Shown here piece by piece: positions 1 through 12,629 of a stretch of DNA of 64,000 nucleotides. A model generated the notes under the pieces. The model ran no database searches and had not been told where the DNA came from. It was given only the letters and a program-made list of their open reading frames with translations. This DNA is from Seiridium cupressi (taxonomy: Eukaryota > Ascomycota > Sordariomycetes > Amphisphaeriales > Sporocadaceae). Position numbers and translations under genes: made by a program. The stretch spans positions 159,651 to 223,650 of the forward strand of contig JARVKI010000073.1 in NCBI GenBank assembly GCA_036674765.1, written 5' to 3'. Every line of letters starts with the position of its first letter. Within the stretch, counting starts at the first letter, position 1.

Positions 1-1313
1 AGCAGAACGGCGAGTCGCCCAGCGTGTTGAGTAGGTCGCTAATCGGCCTGGCCGGCGCATTCGACTGACCCATAAAGATCGCGTCCGCCAGAGAGGTGTT
101 GCGACTAGGGGGGTTGTTGAATATCGTGATGGTTCCAGCAATGGTGTCAGCGATGTCGAGGTGCAGCGCCTGCCACAACCACCAGACGCGGTCCAGCATA
201 GAGTGGTGCAGCCAGAAGGCAGGATCTACGGGCGACGAGAACAGGTCACCGGCGTCACCACCGATGGAGAAGTGGCCTGCGGCGTGCAGCCCCAGGAAAC
301 CCTGGCTGAAGCGTCCTTGCAGCTCGTTCTGGAAAGTCTCAACGCTGGAGGCTGCACTGCCGAGGGTCAGGTTCAGGAGATTGGGGAGAGTGAGCCAGCT
401 CGAGGCTGTGTAGGCGCTCAGGTCGCGCTTCAGGCAGCGCGGGTTGTACTGGAAGGTTGAGTTTACTTTGGTCTGGCCGGCCATGGTTGGGGAGATGGGA
501 CCGAGGTTGGCGGTCATGCTATGCATTGGATTAGACATGATGAATTACATTGATGACATGTTACGCGTTGACTCACTTCTTGAAAGGACCGCTGGTAATG
601 CAGCCACCACCATTGCCTGAGGGCAAGTAGATGGTACCGGCGCCACCGACACTGCCATTATGGGAGACGTAAGATCCGTCTCCACTCATACTAGTGTCAC
701 TGCCATCAAAGATCGGCGATTTGGTGAGATCGTTTTGGTAGGAGAACCAGTTCCAGTACTATCATGGTCAATCACTGCCGGCAGCGGATGTCACCTTGAG
801 ACTTACAGGCTGGGTCCCAGTATAACCGCACTCTTCCCTCAAGGCCGTCTCGTAGGACCACACGTAATATCTGTGCCAACTCAAGAAGGAGCCAGTGCCA
901 TGGATGCTCAGCGTCTGGTTGATATGCTGAGCAACAAAGTCGTCATAACGGCTCTTGGCGCCAGGGACAACGGTAGGGTCATATTTGGACGGCAGTTTCA
1001 TCAGGCAGTTGACTGCAGATGTGTAAGATGTCCTTTCCTTGGCCGACAGAGTAGACCTGCGAAGCAAGTCAGTCAATATACAAATATGTATAGTCCAAAA
1101 ATGACAATGCACTTACCATTCCTTGCGGATCCTGGCATTAAAGATGTTGCAAGACTTCTTGGCCAAGCCATTGTCGGTGGCGTTCTGCAGGGCAGCTATA
1201 GCCTGATCTTGCAGATCTTGGAGGACATCGCGCTTCTGCACCGGGTTGACGGAGGCAAGCGCAGAGGCGGCGCATAGGCCAAACGCTACTAAGCCGCTGA
1301 AATGCATTGCCAA
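1..1313 (-). CDS. Tyrosinase-family copper oxidase (3' end beyond the window)
   Basis: Type-3 copper enzyme that oxidises phenols; close in style to fungal IvoB-like secreted tyrosinases, though the substrate is unknown. I read four exons: 1313-1117, 1056-807, 758-577 and 518 to the left edge, all with GT-AG introns that keep frame. The N-terminus (or the ATG two codons later, 1307) looks like a signal peptide ending near ALASV, followed by a KR site. CuA ligands appear as QH, SIHG and SWHRYY; the second exon ends at a Pro that splices to YWNW. CuB ligands appear in exon 4 as GLHAAGH and FWLHH. All six histidines are therefore present and no stop interrupts the frame, so the gene looks functional. 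The C-terminus lies outside the window. A TATA-like box lies about 165 bp upstream. Confidence 0.88.
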
Positions 1314-2958
1314 ATCGAATTATTCTTCCTAAGAGGTATCTCGGAAGGAAGGGCACGGGACAAGAAAACACGGGTGTGACAAAGGACAGTAACGAGCGCC
1401 AGATATGCAAGAGCCTACGGGGATGCCACGAAGAAACAAGCGAGGCAAAGGTGAACTCTTGTGCTTTGCAGGATCATCCTATATAATTGATACGGACCTG
1501 CTCTAGCTCATCCTAGACATTGATTGGGGACCCTGGCTCATTAGGGAGTTACCAGGGGCCCGGTTTTACAATGCGACCAGATAGCCATTGGCAAAGTAGA
1601 TGCGGCGGAATATGGGGCCCTTGCAGACCGGACCGTACGCGCAACACCATTGAGGATCTGCACCGGGAAGGAAATACATAGGAGAAGCTGTGAACTACTG
1701 GAGCAAGCGCAGCGGGTATTTTCATTGGAAGCTGGAGGGAACGTGGCTTGCAGATGTTGGGGGAGTGGCGGCTGTAGGTTTCGGTCGCAGACCTGCTGAA
1801 GTTGGTATAGGGCCTGCAGCTAGCCGGGGAACATGGGACGATGCGTGGAATGTGGCGGACTCACGGTTTACTGCAGAGGTCCGGAGTGGGATGGCCGCAC
1901 AAATCCCATAAGCATTTTTTTGAGATGGAGCATTTACTGACAGACCATGTGTATCGATGCTTGCCAGATTCCGGACGAGATCCGATCGAATCTCTCATCG
2001 TGGATCAAAGGATGGCGTACGAGCTCTTTGCCGTCTTTTCCAGCTTGGGTGAATTGATCGATGATCTTGCTGATCCGCAACTTTTCATGGAGACTCGGGT
2101 GATCTGATCTAAGTGCGTGGAGACGAGTTTATTTTGCGGCACAGCAGGCACAAATACTCCACCATACATCGTCAAAATAAACGCCATGGCCCGGTGTCGT
2201 ATATCATGCATTTCCGGCTCCGAGCCCCCCCTAGAGCCAGCATCTAGTTACTGGCGGACGAAGTCAGCTCCCGGAACAGCGATAGACTCGAGAACTTTGC
2301 TTCTTTCGACTTCGCTACCAACAAATTGGGAATCGCCCGTCCCACTGCACTTTCCACTGGTGATTTGCACATGCTGTGAGGATTCTCATCCTTGAAATCA
2401 CGCATGCGGGCTAGGCTTCTTCCATCGCATGTCCAGATGCACCACCAGGAGATCCCTAGTGGGCCGTCCTATACCAAGCAGCACTAGAGTAAGGTCACGA
2501 CTGGGGACCGTATCAGGGATCCCAGCGAGGGAACAGAAATGCAGAGATGCCTCGTTCTCGAGGGCCAGGAGCCTCTGCCAAAGGGCTCCATATCCCTGAA
2601 AGGCCCCTTGTTGGTCACTGCCCAAACTTGTATGAGAATGTAACCCGCCGACAGCCTAGATGCAACGGTGTGCAAGGGATCCGTTTGGACATCTTTCATC
2701 TCGACAAGTCGGAGCCTTGGGGCCAATCTGGCAGAATCGGCATGGAATAATGCATGGAATAAACCTAAAATTGCTGCATGAGCATGTTGGGGCCAAGAGA
2801 AGCCGGACCGACACATGCACTATCAAACCGTTGCAGAAAAGGAAGAGGGGCCCACCATTATTTCGGGGCCTTGACATATGATATCTGATACTCGTGGAGT
2901 GCACTCTCTATCCCTTCCCTCGGGTCTCCCGCCAAGATACGGAACGCCAACATCAGCG
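1314..2958. other. Intergenic region, divergent promoters
   Basis: About 1.6 kb between the divergently transcribed tyrosinase (minus) and the rhodopsin-like gene (plus). Open frames here are short, lack recognisable motifs and look random. Apart from the tyrosinase TATA-like box I see nothing to annotate. Confidence 0.6.
1479..1488 (-). promoter_or_regulatory. TATA-like box of the tyrosinase gene
   Basis: On the minus strand the sequence reads ATTATATAGG, about 165 bp upstream of the tyrosinase ATG. Position and composition fit a core promoter; no direct evidence of use. Confidence 0.35.
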
Positions 2959-4414
2959 ATGTCTACGACCACGATCGATCCCGCCCGGGAGGCGGAGAGC
3001 AACTTACCGTATATTCTGGGAGTCACAGGAGCTGTTCAAGGTATCGCCTTCATCGTGGCCTCGCTGCGTATATACTCCAGGGTGGTGATCCTCAAGGCGA
3101 CGGGTAAAGATGATATTGCTATGCTGGCATGTATTGTACGTCCACATCAGCCACGCTGACGAAACCTCCCTTCTGACCAGGCAGCTTTGTTCATTTGGCG
3201 GATTTCTCTGCTTTATCCTCCAAGGATATGTAGGATTAGGACGACACACAGACACGATACTACCAGCAGACATGGTGACATTCAACCATATCGCCTTCTT
3301 CCAGTCTTTGATTTCGGCCATGGGCGCGTTGGGTCTTCTCAAAATCTCGATAGGATTCTCGCTTCTGCGCCTCAGCACCAACAAGGTGTACACACGTGCT
3401 CTATGGGTTTTGATTGGTAAGGCATTCTGGCGAGTTTCTCTTCCATTTTCAATTATCGTCTAACGGTCTTGAAGGCTTCGTCTGCTGCTACACAGTACTA
3501 GCATGGCTGACTTTGCTCTGCATGTGTCAACCAATGGAAGGCTTCTGGAACAAGGCGAGCAACCCCAAGTGCTATGATATACTTCTCTTCATCAAGTTCG
3601 GTCTCGCCAACACTGGTAAGTCGGGTTGATGCCGCTACGCACCCATCATCTAGCTGACCTAAGCAGGACTCAATATCTTCACCGACGTCTGTTTTGCGAC
3701 TTTACCCATCCCGATCATCATAAACCTCCAATTGAAGCTTAGAGTGCGCATCTACCTGATCGCTATCTTGAGTCTGGGCTACTTGTAAGTTTCAATACTA
3801 CATTGAGAGTAGTAAATCCACAATATGTGCTAATTAGATTTAAAAGCGCCGTCGCCCTTGGTATCGTCAAGGCATACTACCAGATAGCATTTGCCACAGA
3901 CACCGACAAGACCTTCACTCAAAGCATCCAATTCTGGGGATTGTGAGTAAGGAGCTCTACCGTGGCCACTCGGCCCCATGATTGCGACTAACAGGAATGA
4001 TTCTCTAGCTTGCAACTAAACGTCGGAATCATCGCAGCTTGTGCCCCGACCCTGAAACCTCTCTTCGGCAAAGCCCTGAAGCTTTCGTCATACAGAAAAT
4101 ACGGGAACTACAACGACATCTCCCGGACAGGCGGCGTAGCAGCGCGCGGGACAGGACGGAGCGACGGCCAAAGCCGGAACCGTCCCGGCGATGCCGATAT
4201 CGACTTCGAGATGCAACGCCGACCCTTCGCGAGCACCGACGAGTCGTATCGGACGAGTATAAAAGGGGGCAAAGAGACGGTGGCGGCTGGGACTGTGTAT
4301 CCTTCCGCACTTGGGGATGGCGAAAGATCGGGAAGCGAGGAGTATATCCTTCAGGGCACGGATAAAAACAAGGGCGGCATTGTCAGAACGACGGAGATTA
4401 CAGTACAAAAATAG
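2959..4414 (+). CDS. Fungal rhodopsin-like 7-TM integral membrane protein (PF20684 type)
   Basis: Six exons give an uninterrupted 392-residue protein: 2959-3135, 3185-3416, 3475-3615, 3667-3784, 3838-3942 and 4009-4414, each bounded by GT/AG. I chose the ATG at 2959 because an in-frame ATG at 2878 adds residues without membrane character. The hydrophobic pattern fits seven helices: an N-terminal helix with the ILGVTGAVQG motif, then helices around FGGFLCFILQ, SLISAMGALGLLK, CCYTVLAWLTLLC, the NIFTDVCFATLPIPI segment (typical of this family), LIAILSLGY and NVGIIAACAPTLKPL. A hydrophilic C-terminal tail of about 110 residues follows. Members are plasma-membrane proteins of mostly unknown role; some sit in secondary-metabolite clusters, others resemble PTH11-type receptors but this one has no CFEM domain. 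It appears intact. Function cannot be given beyond membrane protein. Confidence 0.85.
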
Positions 4415-5388
4415 TTGGGAGCTGTGATTCTGCTCAGGTAGTCGGTTATTCATTTGGATATTGGGTCATTGGCTATTTTGATTTTCAAGCGAGCTCAACA
4501 AGATATCCCAGAGGCACAATTGATTTTTGCTTTAGGTGTGCATGCTTCAGGCATTTGGTGCTAACTGCCCGGATTGACACTGCTGTCTTCATGAACAATG
4601 ACTGGATCCATGCTACTTATCGAAATAGGAATGCGCTACTTTCTTCCTACACTTTTATGACTGATCAATCTTCAAAGAGTTCTCCAAGAATGGATTGTTT
4701 TCAGGAACCTCGGCCAGTTGGACCGCAGAGAAAGGAACCCCACGAGCAGACGAGCCTGGGCTTTGCATTTCTGCGGCAGTATCGGCTACCAGCAACCCGA
4801 CACCATTTCTCCTTGTCCAGATGCGTCTGGCATGTACAGCCAAGCGTCTAGCCATGCATTCGTTTTGTGTGGGAATGAATCGGTCCCTTCTTGCCGGGAT
4901 TACCTTATTAACGAGGCAAAGCGTTTCCAACTATTGACTGTAAAAAGGCCTCCATATACTCCACACTATTAGGCCCGCCCAGGGAGCAAGCGACGTCGAT
5001 TCAAAGCTAGGCGTAGGCGGGCTTGTTCGTCTGTGCCGCTATGCACATGGCACCTGAGATACATACGCGAGCGCCACATTCTGCAGCAGGGTTTCATCAG
5101 TGCCCGCAGCCATGCATTGCAGTCAGAGCCGGCTTGTCAGGACCACGCCATCCGACGGGCTTAACACGTCCTACAAGCAGTCTTATAATGCATCGTGTCG
5201 GTCTTATAATAGCAGTACATTGCTCGGCCTCACGAGATATGATACATCTTAGCTATCCTGAAATATTAGGAAATGGTGCAAAACTTCTCCCGCCGTTCGT
5301 CGTGATTGGCCATTGAATAAGACGTGCTCGTCAGTGCTGGATAATTATCCATCATATCTTGGTATATCCTCCAAGGACTTACACAGCC
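4415..5388. other. Intergenic, nothing recognised
   Basis: Nearly 1 kb between the convergent ends of the 7-TM gene and the minus-strand gene at 5389. Only short open frames without family resemblance are seen; no RNA gene or repeat was recognised. Confidence 0.6.
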
Positions 5389-6669
5389 ATCAGGTTACCT
5401 TCGCGCAAGTCCTTTACCGAAAACTCTGCGAGAGGGTCTTTATGATCGAAAGCGTACTTGGCACGCTCTGTTCTTGACATCCTCAGGATATTGTACTTAT
5501 CACCGCCGATTTTGCCACCGCTTCCATAATTCTTGGCGTGAGCCGTTACCTACATGACACCTGTTAGCGGAATTCACGGGATGCAGATGCGATGATGTAC
5601 GCACCGCTTTCTTCCAGCCCCATCTGTCCGCTTTACCATCGCCGGATAGCGGCGCAATCTCACCGTATATTTCTTCGAGCGTTTTGACATCACTATCGGA
5701 TCTAAACAACCCCGCCTCCTTGAAGTCGACTTTGGCCTTCTTGGCGTACGCGATGACCTTCCGCCACTTGAAGTTCTTGGTCTCTTCGATGGCGTAGTCG
5801 TCAAGGTCATGGGATCAGTAGAGACAGATGGCGATAACCAGGCCTAGATCTTTGATGGGGCCGTCGGCCTGGAGAAGACCGGCTAGGTCGAGCTCATTGA
5901 GAATGCTCAGGAATGCGCGGCCAATGAGGTTGGCTGTGGCGTTGACTTGCTCGCCGTCATCAGCGCCTATCCAGGGTCCATTTTCCGCCACGATCCAGTG
6001 GATCAGAGCTGCGGAAAGCGCCCACATTTGCTCGACGGATCGATCGCTGGATTTCTTCTTGAACTCATTGTCAATGGCGAGGAGTTGACGTCGGCCCATT
6101 AGCTAGCTAGTCCAGGAGACCAATGAGGTCTGGTGAGATGAGGTGTTTGAAGCTGAGACCCACTGCATTCTGAATACACTCGAGCACGCCATAACCATAA
6201 AAGTCGTTGTAAATATACATGCCAAACATATCGGGATTCGTATACGTCGCATGGATACGGTATTCATTACTCAGGCGTTGCGTCTCGTTCATGCCGATCC
6301 ACTTGTAGCCTGGGAACTCGGACTCGGGCTTACCCGCTTTGTCGACGCCGACTAGCTCCTCGAACTTGTCCTCGAGCTCATCTTCGTCGAGTTGCTCGTC
6401 TTCGGGCTTCTCATCGTTCTCGTTCTCTACGTCAAACATATGGCGTGGGATCACCACGTAGTCGTGGGGCTGGCGCACAACGTCTTCGGTGTTTGCCTGA
6501 TGGGAAAATAGTGTCAGTCTGAGAGACTGGTGCACCCCAGGATATCTATAGGAGCGCTGAATATCTGACTACCACTGCCCTCCCCATTTTCATGAGCCTC
6601 AGAATCATTGTTTTTACTTTTCTTCTGCTGGGCTGACGCCTGTGCATCCGACTTTCGCTTGGGTGGCAT
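5389..6669 (-). pseudogene. Interrupted gene of an uncharacterised conserved fungal family
   Basis: The reading begins at an ATG (6669) with a basic MPPKRKSD start that looks like a nuclear localisation signal. It is followed by an acidic stretch (DEKPEDEQLDEDELEDKFEE), then IGMNETQRLSNEYRIHATY, a tryptophan-rich helical part (QMWALSAALIHWIVAENGPW) and a lysine-rich C-terminus ending at 5389. A clean intron at 5604-5550 joins WGWKKA to VTAHAKNYG. The frame is broken twice. A TAG plus frame change lies near 6100-6108. An in-frame TGA lies at 5815-5817 between ICLY and SHDLDDYA, most simply a TGG-to-TGA change. The 5' splice around 6500-6580 does not keep frame in my reading either. I do not know the family's function. 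An alternative is a working gene with unusual extra introns. Confidence 0.5.
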
Positions 6670-7348
6670 GGTGCCGGGCGATTATTATGTTTGGGAGCGG
6701 TCTATATGAGACAAGCAACAGTCACTAGCTTTGACATACACCAACTGATACTGGAAGAACTCTTTCGACGAGAGGACAGAAGGAGGGGATGAGCTTTGGA
6801 GCCAGCGTGGAGTGTTGAGACACAGCTCTACCTAGTGCGATTCGAGGCAAGGAGACCCCTATGACACGAGCGCCAATCTATTTACAAGAGACGTCATTCC
6901 GCACTGAGCCAAACACGAGAATGGTACGCTAAAGCGCTGACCCAGTCCACCCCACACAACCCGTTGCATCCACTGCGGCTGCGCGCTCTAGCGCAGGCAC
7001 GGGAACTAGCGACCCGCAGCATCGAATCCACCACGTGCAACACTCACGGCGCAGATGAAGCTCCACGAATATGTAGTTTGGTTCGTGTTGCTCAAGAAAA
7101 CGGGCTCTACTATGATAAGTGAGACTTCTTACATCGGTCTCGCGTCTTAGACGAGAAACACTTGAAGATATCGATGTACAAAGCGCCACACCAGCATCCG
7201 GAGATTTGGTTATCTGATCGATGCGAGCGACAAGAAACCATGATTGGACAGAAACTCGAGATTGGATGATAACACAATCACCAGTATATTAAGATCCCCA
7301 TCGACCAACAGTCCCGAGATTGGATCTCTCTTCTGACCCAAGTCAACT
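6670..7348. other. Intergenic, nothing recognised
   Basis: About 680 bp between the 5' end of the interrupted gene at 6669 and the 3' end of the NLR pseudogene. No convincing coding, RNA or repeat signal. Confidence 0.55.
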
Positions 7349-10300
7349 TTACGCAACTTCTTGGCTAGTTAGAGCTGAAGCATGTTTACCAAGTATGAGT
7401 AGGGCTACGCACCTCATCAACTCCATAATCCGCGAAGGAGAAGTTGCCCACAAGTTGAGCATCCCTCGAAATGATGCCACACACAAATTGGAATTCTCCA
7501 ATTCTGCCACAGTACCAGCACGATACGCGTCTCTCAATGACGATCCTCGTTGAGCTCGAAAGTTGATTCGGCCGAGGACGCCACTGGTCTGTTGCCGTAT
7601 GCTCATAGCCCTCTTGGGCTGCAACAAATCCATCATCTCTTGATCTGCGAGGTCTCCCGTGATTTTGAGCACCTGCGATAACTCTAGATAGAAGATGTTT
7701 TTTGTGCCAGGAAACGACGAACTAAACTCCTTATAGGAATCAGTTTCCTTGAGGTCATGGCCCCACGTCGTGCCCGCAATAACAGCTAGTATCACGAGAT
7801 CTGTATCGGCGCCAGATTTGAGGTATTCCTTTAGTAGTACGTGGAGAGAAGTCTCACGAGTGCTAGAGGTGGTTTGGAGTGAATCCATCATATAGTATCG
7901 GAGAAACAGAATCCAAGCCGGCGCTTCGCCACTGGCCAGATAATCCTGGACGTCGGTGGCCGCTGGGTTGGAGGGAAGGCTAATCTGACAAGATTCGTTT
8001 GGTGACATGCCTTGGATGAAGAGATTTCGGATGAGGCTGCCGTCCCCGGAGATACTTGCTGTTGTAGGACTTTGTCTTCTTGGGGTAATAGGCTCTGCGC
8101 TCTGGTCCATTTTCTGAAACGCGTCGCAGGCATAGGATGAGAATTCTGTACTTATCGCCCAGTGAAGGACATCCATGTCGGTACTGTGGTTAACTAACCC
8201 AGGATATTTGTAAGCACAATAGATTGTGCACCGCCGAAGAGGTGGCCTGCGTTCCAAGGGAGAATTTTGCGACAACTCCCTGTACCGAGCGGAGATAATT
8301 ATCTAGCTGGTCCAATACGACACTTGTGCATCGAAGCGTATCGGAGTGTTCCAGCATAAGATCTGTAACGTCATCAAAGATGAGCCGTACCATATTATAG
8401 ATGGTCGAATATCTTAGTAGGTGGTCGCCGGCTGCGAATTGTGCCTCAGCAACGTGTAAGCGTAAATGGTCTCCAAGTGATACTGCGGCATGATCATTTT
8501 GCCAGTAGTCGCGGAGAAAGTCCCGAACACTGCGGTGCAAAAAGCCCATGTGAAATTTCCAGTAACGATGTTGCTTAAAGTAATCACCCCGATGGTTTGT
8601 CGTCGTTTTAATCTCGAGTAAGCCCCGAGTGAGGGAGTCTAATTGACGATGAACGGAAATCTGGCGCCTTTCTATCTTCGAGCCGACCAGGCCATCGCAA
8701 GGGCGATTGTATGGGTCGGAAAGCTCTTCTAGTCATGACTATACGAGAACGTTGCAATCGCTGTCAAAAGGGTTATTTAGAGCTAAAGATAGCATTTGGT
8801 CGGACCTTTTGCGAAGGCTAGGGTCTACCGGAGTCAGTATGCGTCGAAAAAACTCGTTGATATCTCGTGGAGTGCTATTTAATCTTTCCATAAGAGCTGT
8901 TGGAGAATCGTCGTAGGCCATGCCAATCAGTAAAGAGCGCACTACCAATTTCGCCCATAGGAATACCCCATCGGCCATCTCCACGATTCTCTCTGACACT
9001 TCCTCAAAAATGTTTGACAAGTTTGCGCTGGGAGAAACTGGCATCCGGGTGGAAAATTGTGCCCGCGCAAAGTAGCGTATGTCGCCTCGGGTAAGTTCGT
9101 GTAGATGGATGGCGCGATCGACTTGGTCAAATGTGTCTATGGACTCAGAGTGTGGCCGTGCTGAGCATATGACTTTGACGTTCGCTCGCTGTGACCATTC
9201 CTTGAGCATCCGTGCCAGTTCAAAATGTTCAAGATTATCCCCTTCATATTCGTCCAATCCATCGAGCATCAAGCATAATGATTGAGATGGAAGGTGTGTA
9301 TCTATCAGTTGTTGCATTGCAGACTTGAGGAAATCAAGAGAGTGCAGAGTATGCACATTTGTTATCAGGGGACGATTGTCTGCGGATGCCTCCCATATCT
9401 TTCGAAACACAACACGAATTAAAGCTGGGCATTGCCTGAGGATCTCAAATAGAAGTGACCGGTAAAATCCGACAAGCGACATCTGCAGCTGATCGCCGGA
9501 ATTCCAGAAAAAGAAGCGGGCAAAGAGTAATGCTTGATCACCAGCCCACTGCTTCAACTCATGTTCGAGAACGGAGTCATATCCAAGATATTTCATCAGT
9601 GTGGATTTTTCCGAACCTAGCCTGACGATCAGCTTCCTTTGTTGACGACTGCCAGCAAATGACCAGCATACTTTTCATAGACATCGAGGAAACAAGAACG
9701 TTTTAAAAGGGAGGCCACCTACCAGCTTTGCCAGAAATAAAGAATAATCCATTGCTATCCGCTAGAAATAATTGAAATGTTTCCGAAGCACGTGCCCGAG
9801 CCGACAACTGCGCAGCGTCGTCTGATAGTCCACCAGCAAAATGGAGGGATCCAGTGATTTCGGAATGGGAGTCGTTGTTGTGCAGAAAGTCGCTACTTGG
9901 GTTAGATGAGATGGGCACTTTTCCGTGTCCCAAAATATTGCCATGAGCAGGCACATCCGCGTCGGATTGAGCTCGAGCTTCTCTATATCCATCGCGGAAT
10001 GGTTGATGTTTCTGCAACTCGGCCCCAGATCGTGTTGAGTTGGCTGTGCGAAAAGACAAATCAGACGGTTGATGGGACAAGCTCGGGTGCTTATCGAGCA
10101 ACCCTTCAAAAGTGCCAGTCTCTGGGCCATTGATGGATTCTTCGCGGATGAACATTGCATCAAAATAAAGGTGCCCTAGGATCTGGTTCTCAATTGCAGC
10201 TTCTGCCGCTGCCCGGTTCCAGTCTCGAACTGCAGTGTGGAGCTCCTGTGAGGACGAAGAAGAGCCTTTGACTTGTAGGCGTTGGATGACATCCATAAGC

Positions 10301-10873
10301 TTACCGTACAGCAGTACGTTCTGTCCAGTAACTATCTTTCCAAGCTCGAGGTTTCTTTGATCCATCTCCCTCAGGTACGCTTGAAGTGAAGAGTTCTGCA
10401 CGCTGGCTGGTGTCAATACTCCATGTCACCTCTGGTATAAGTGGCACTCACCTCGTCATGAGATTCAGTCGTAGGATAATTTCAGAGCGGTACTCTCCAA
10501 GCCGCTTCTCGATAGAATTGATGATGTTTTGTTTGACGACACTCGTCCAAGCTACCTTCACGCTCTTCCATTTCCTATTCTTGCCTTTCACCAGTAATTT
10601 GTCAAGGATGGCAACCAGGTCGTCGGACAGCCGCAGACATTTTTCCGCCAAGTCTGATAGCGCCCTCTGATGCGGATCATCACAGTCCAATTCTTTCTTT
10701 GCAGAGAGCTCAATGCTGACTACCTGCAGGTCCTTGGTTATACTGCCAATGTGCGCGTTATTGTCGGTCGTGCCAGACTGGTACAGCTCGTAGGTACCCC
10801 GCACCAATGTCGCCGAGAAGTCTATGAAGTTGAGAATGCCAGCGGCAAACCCGATGGCACTGATTGGGTCCAT
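7349..10873 (-). pseudogene. NLR/STAND protein (fungal N-terminal STAND domain + NACHT), degraded
   Basis: NLR-type proteins act in fungal self/non-self recognition. Exon 1 (10873-10452) encodes the classic fungal STAND N-terminus, beginning MDPISAIGFAAGI and rich in amphipathic helices. Exon 2 (10402-9723) ends inside the P-loop (FFISGKAG). Exon 3 starts at 9616 (SEKSTLMKYLG). NACHT features follow: a Walker B-like LMLDGLDEYEGD, a sensor-like KVICSARPH and DGVFLWAKLVVRSL. The spliced P-loop reads GKAGSEKST, with Glu where the invariant Gly before Lys should be. In-frame TAG (8739-8741) and TGA (8733-8735) follow CNVLV, although the same frame carries on with LEELSDP and FLHRSVRDFL. A further frame change lies near 8190-8275 before the helical C-terminus ending at 7349. 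No ankyrin, WD40 or TPR repeats are visible. Both stops fit CpA-to-TpA change. Confidence 0.82.
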
Positions 10874-11421
10874 TTGCGGAGAGAATTTCTACCGCATCTT
10901 CCAATTACTGGAAAGCGAATGGTATTTGAGAGGTCAGAGTAGGTGCAAAGTCGATGCTCGTGCGGCGCAATCACCTCGCTGGAGTGCTGTCATGCGGCCT
11001 CCCACTGGCCATATATTGGTCCATAGCCACCCAGACCTGCAGCGCTGTGGCAGGACATACATGAACCGCGGCAGCACGGAGTGGGGGGTGGTGTCAGCAC
11101 CATAAAACATTCCCTTTGCTCATTCAAACATCAACGTCATGTTTTACTCGTGAAGTTGTGAAGCGTTCGGAAATTGATAAAAGTGGGTGTTGAGATTGAA
11201 AGAGGAAAAATTGAAATCCCACAACACCACGCGAGAAGAAGATAGCGCCCGAAAGCTCTGACTGGGGAAGATACGAATTGAAGCGACTCTGGCTGACCGC
11301 AGAGTTGCACCGGAACCTGAATAAACATTTCAAAGCGGCCGGACTTTCCACCGACTTGCAGTTGACATACACTGTGGCTACGCATCAGAAGGGGACACAT
11401 ATCTTGCGCAAGCCCGTAGAT
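10874..11421. other. Intergenic between divergent NLR and HET remnants
   Basis: About 550 bp between the divergent starts of the NLR pseudogene (minus) and the HET remnant (plus). It probably held both promoters. No further gene recognised. Confidence 0.5.
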
Positions 11422-11911
11422 ATGCGTCTTTTGAGTCGTCACGAGACCGTGGCTTTACCTGTAGCCAGTTCTACGGTGACTCCATCCCGCCATACGCAAT
11501 TCTCTCACACGTGGGAGGCGGAAGATGAAGAAGTCAGCTTCGAGGATCTGATGCGTGGCATAGAGCAAGACAAAAGCGGATACGACAAGGTCGTCTTCTA
11601 CGCCGACCGGATCGAGAAAGACAACGTGTCTTACTTCAGGATTGATACCTGCTGCATAAACAAGACAAGCAGCGCAGAACTGTCGGAGGCTATCAATTCC
11701 ATGTACCGGTAGTACAAGAACGCAGCCAAGTGCTACGTTTACCTGAAGGATATCCCGAAACTTCCTGCAGAACCTAAATATGATTTCTCATATGCGAAAT
11801 GGAGATCGACTTTCACGCAGAGTAGATGGTTTACCCGTGGCGTGATCTACCCGTGGCTGGACCTTGTAAGAGTCACTATCGTGGGCTTAGGAGGCAGGAG
11901 CTGGAGGGTCT
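11422..11911 (+). pseudogene. HET-domain (heterokaryon incompatibility) remnant, N-terminal part
   Basis: Starts MRLLSRHE, then has the hallmark blocks of a HET domain: FSHTWEAEDEEVSFEDL, YFRIDTCCINKTSSAELSEA and INSMYR. An in-frame TAG at 11710-11712 replaces the conserved Trp expected in the MYRWYK block, with the same frame continuing as YKNAAKCYVYLKDIP and then SRWFTRG. Beyond this the expected WTLQELIAP block is degraded (IYPWLDL). HET proteins trigger cell death when incompatible strains fuse. This copy cannot make a full domain and lacks its C-terminal half unless the fragment at 12630-12857 belongs to it. Confidence 0.75.
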
Positions 11912-12209
11912 GATTCTTGCCCCTGAACCAGCTAGAACAGTCCAATGAACCGCCCATTTACTCACGAGACTAATTTCCGCCCGCCAAGCTATCCAATTTA
12001 GGCTTAGCAAGGCTGTGCCGTTCCGGTCGGAGTCCAGCGACTACCAATAATTCTGTCAAAGTTAAAGTGATAACTGAAACCCTGCTGATATAAATACTAT
12101 ATGGGATAACATGAAGTAACTGTCGTGAACCCATTCGAACCAATAACCGAACACTAGCCGTACAGGCATTGATGATACACACGGGCAAATGCACTAAAGC
12201 GACGCACCT

Positions 12210-12440
12210 CGCACACAGTCCATGCTCGGTCCTCATGACCTTGTCCATATCCTCCCACCGCATGCGAGCGTACAGCTCCGTGATCACGGCCCGGTTTGCC
12301 TCCCATTCCCGGACGGACTGGCCCGTGGTCGAACCGCATTTTTGAGTTTGCCTCACAGCGGTTGCAGGGTCATCAGTGGCTTGGGACATTGTTCGAATCG
12401 GAACGAGGAGGCTGAAGCGAAGGGCGACACGTCTTGACAT
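12210..12440 (-). pseudogene. Clr5-domain fragment
   Basis: A minus-strand stretch contains REWEANRAVITELYARMRWED followed by MDKVMRTEHGLCAR. This matches the pattern of the fungal Clr5 domain (Trp-rich start, LY, then a short helix and HGF-like end), usually at the N-terminus of ankyrin or TPR proteins. A donor-like GTGCG follows, but no downstream domain is found, so I read this as an isolated 5' fragment. It lies between two HET-like pieces on the other strand. Confidence 0.45.
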
Positions 12441-12629
12441 GCATTTCCAGCGAGTTTTCGGGCCGCGAATGAACCTCCTAGCCGCCCCAGCAGATCGTCG
12501 GCTGAAGGTATTGGTTGTTCACAAAGGTAAGAAGGCGGCAGCCTCCTGAGGTCTCCCCTCCTCTGCGGACCCGCGCGCAGCACCCCTTCCACGTGATATG
12601 ACGGGCCGACCCAGTCCAGACTAGCAGCA

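Noticed and set aside
660..1277. A 205-residue plus-strand frame opposite the tyrosinase.
   Set aside because: It is antisense to conserved copper-binding exons and shows no motif of its own.
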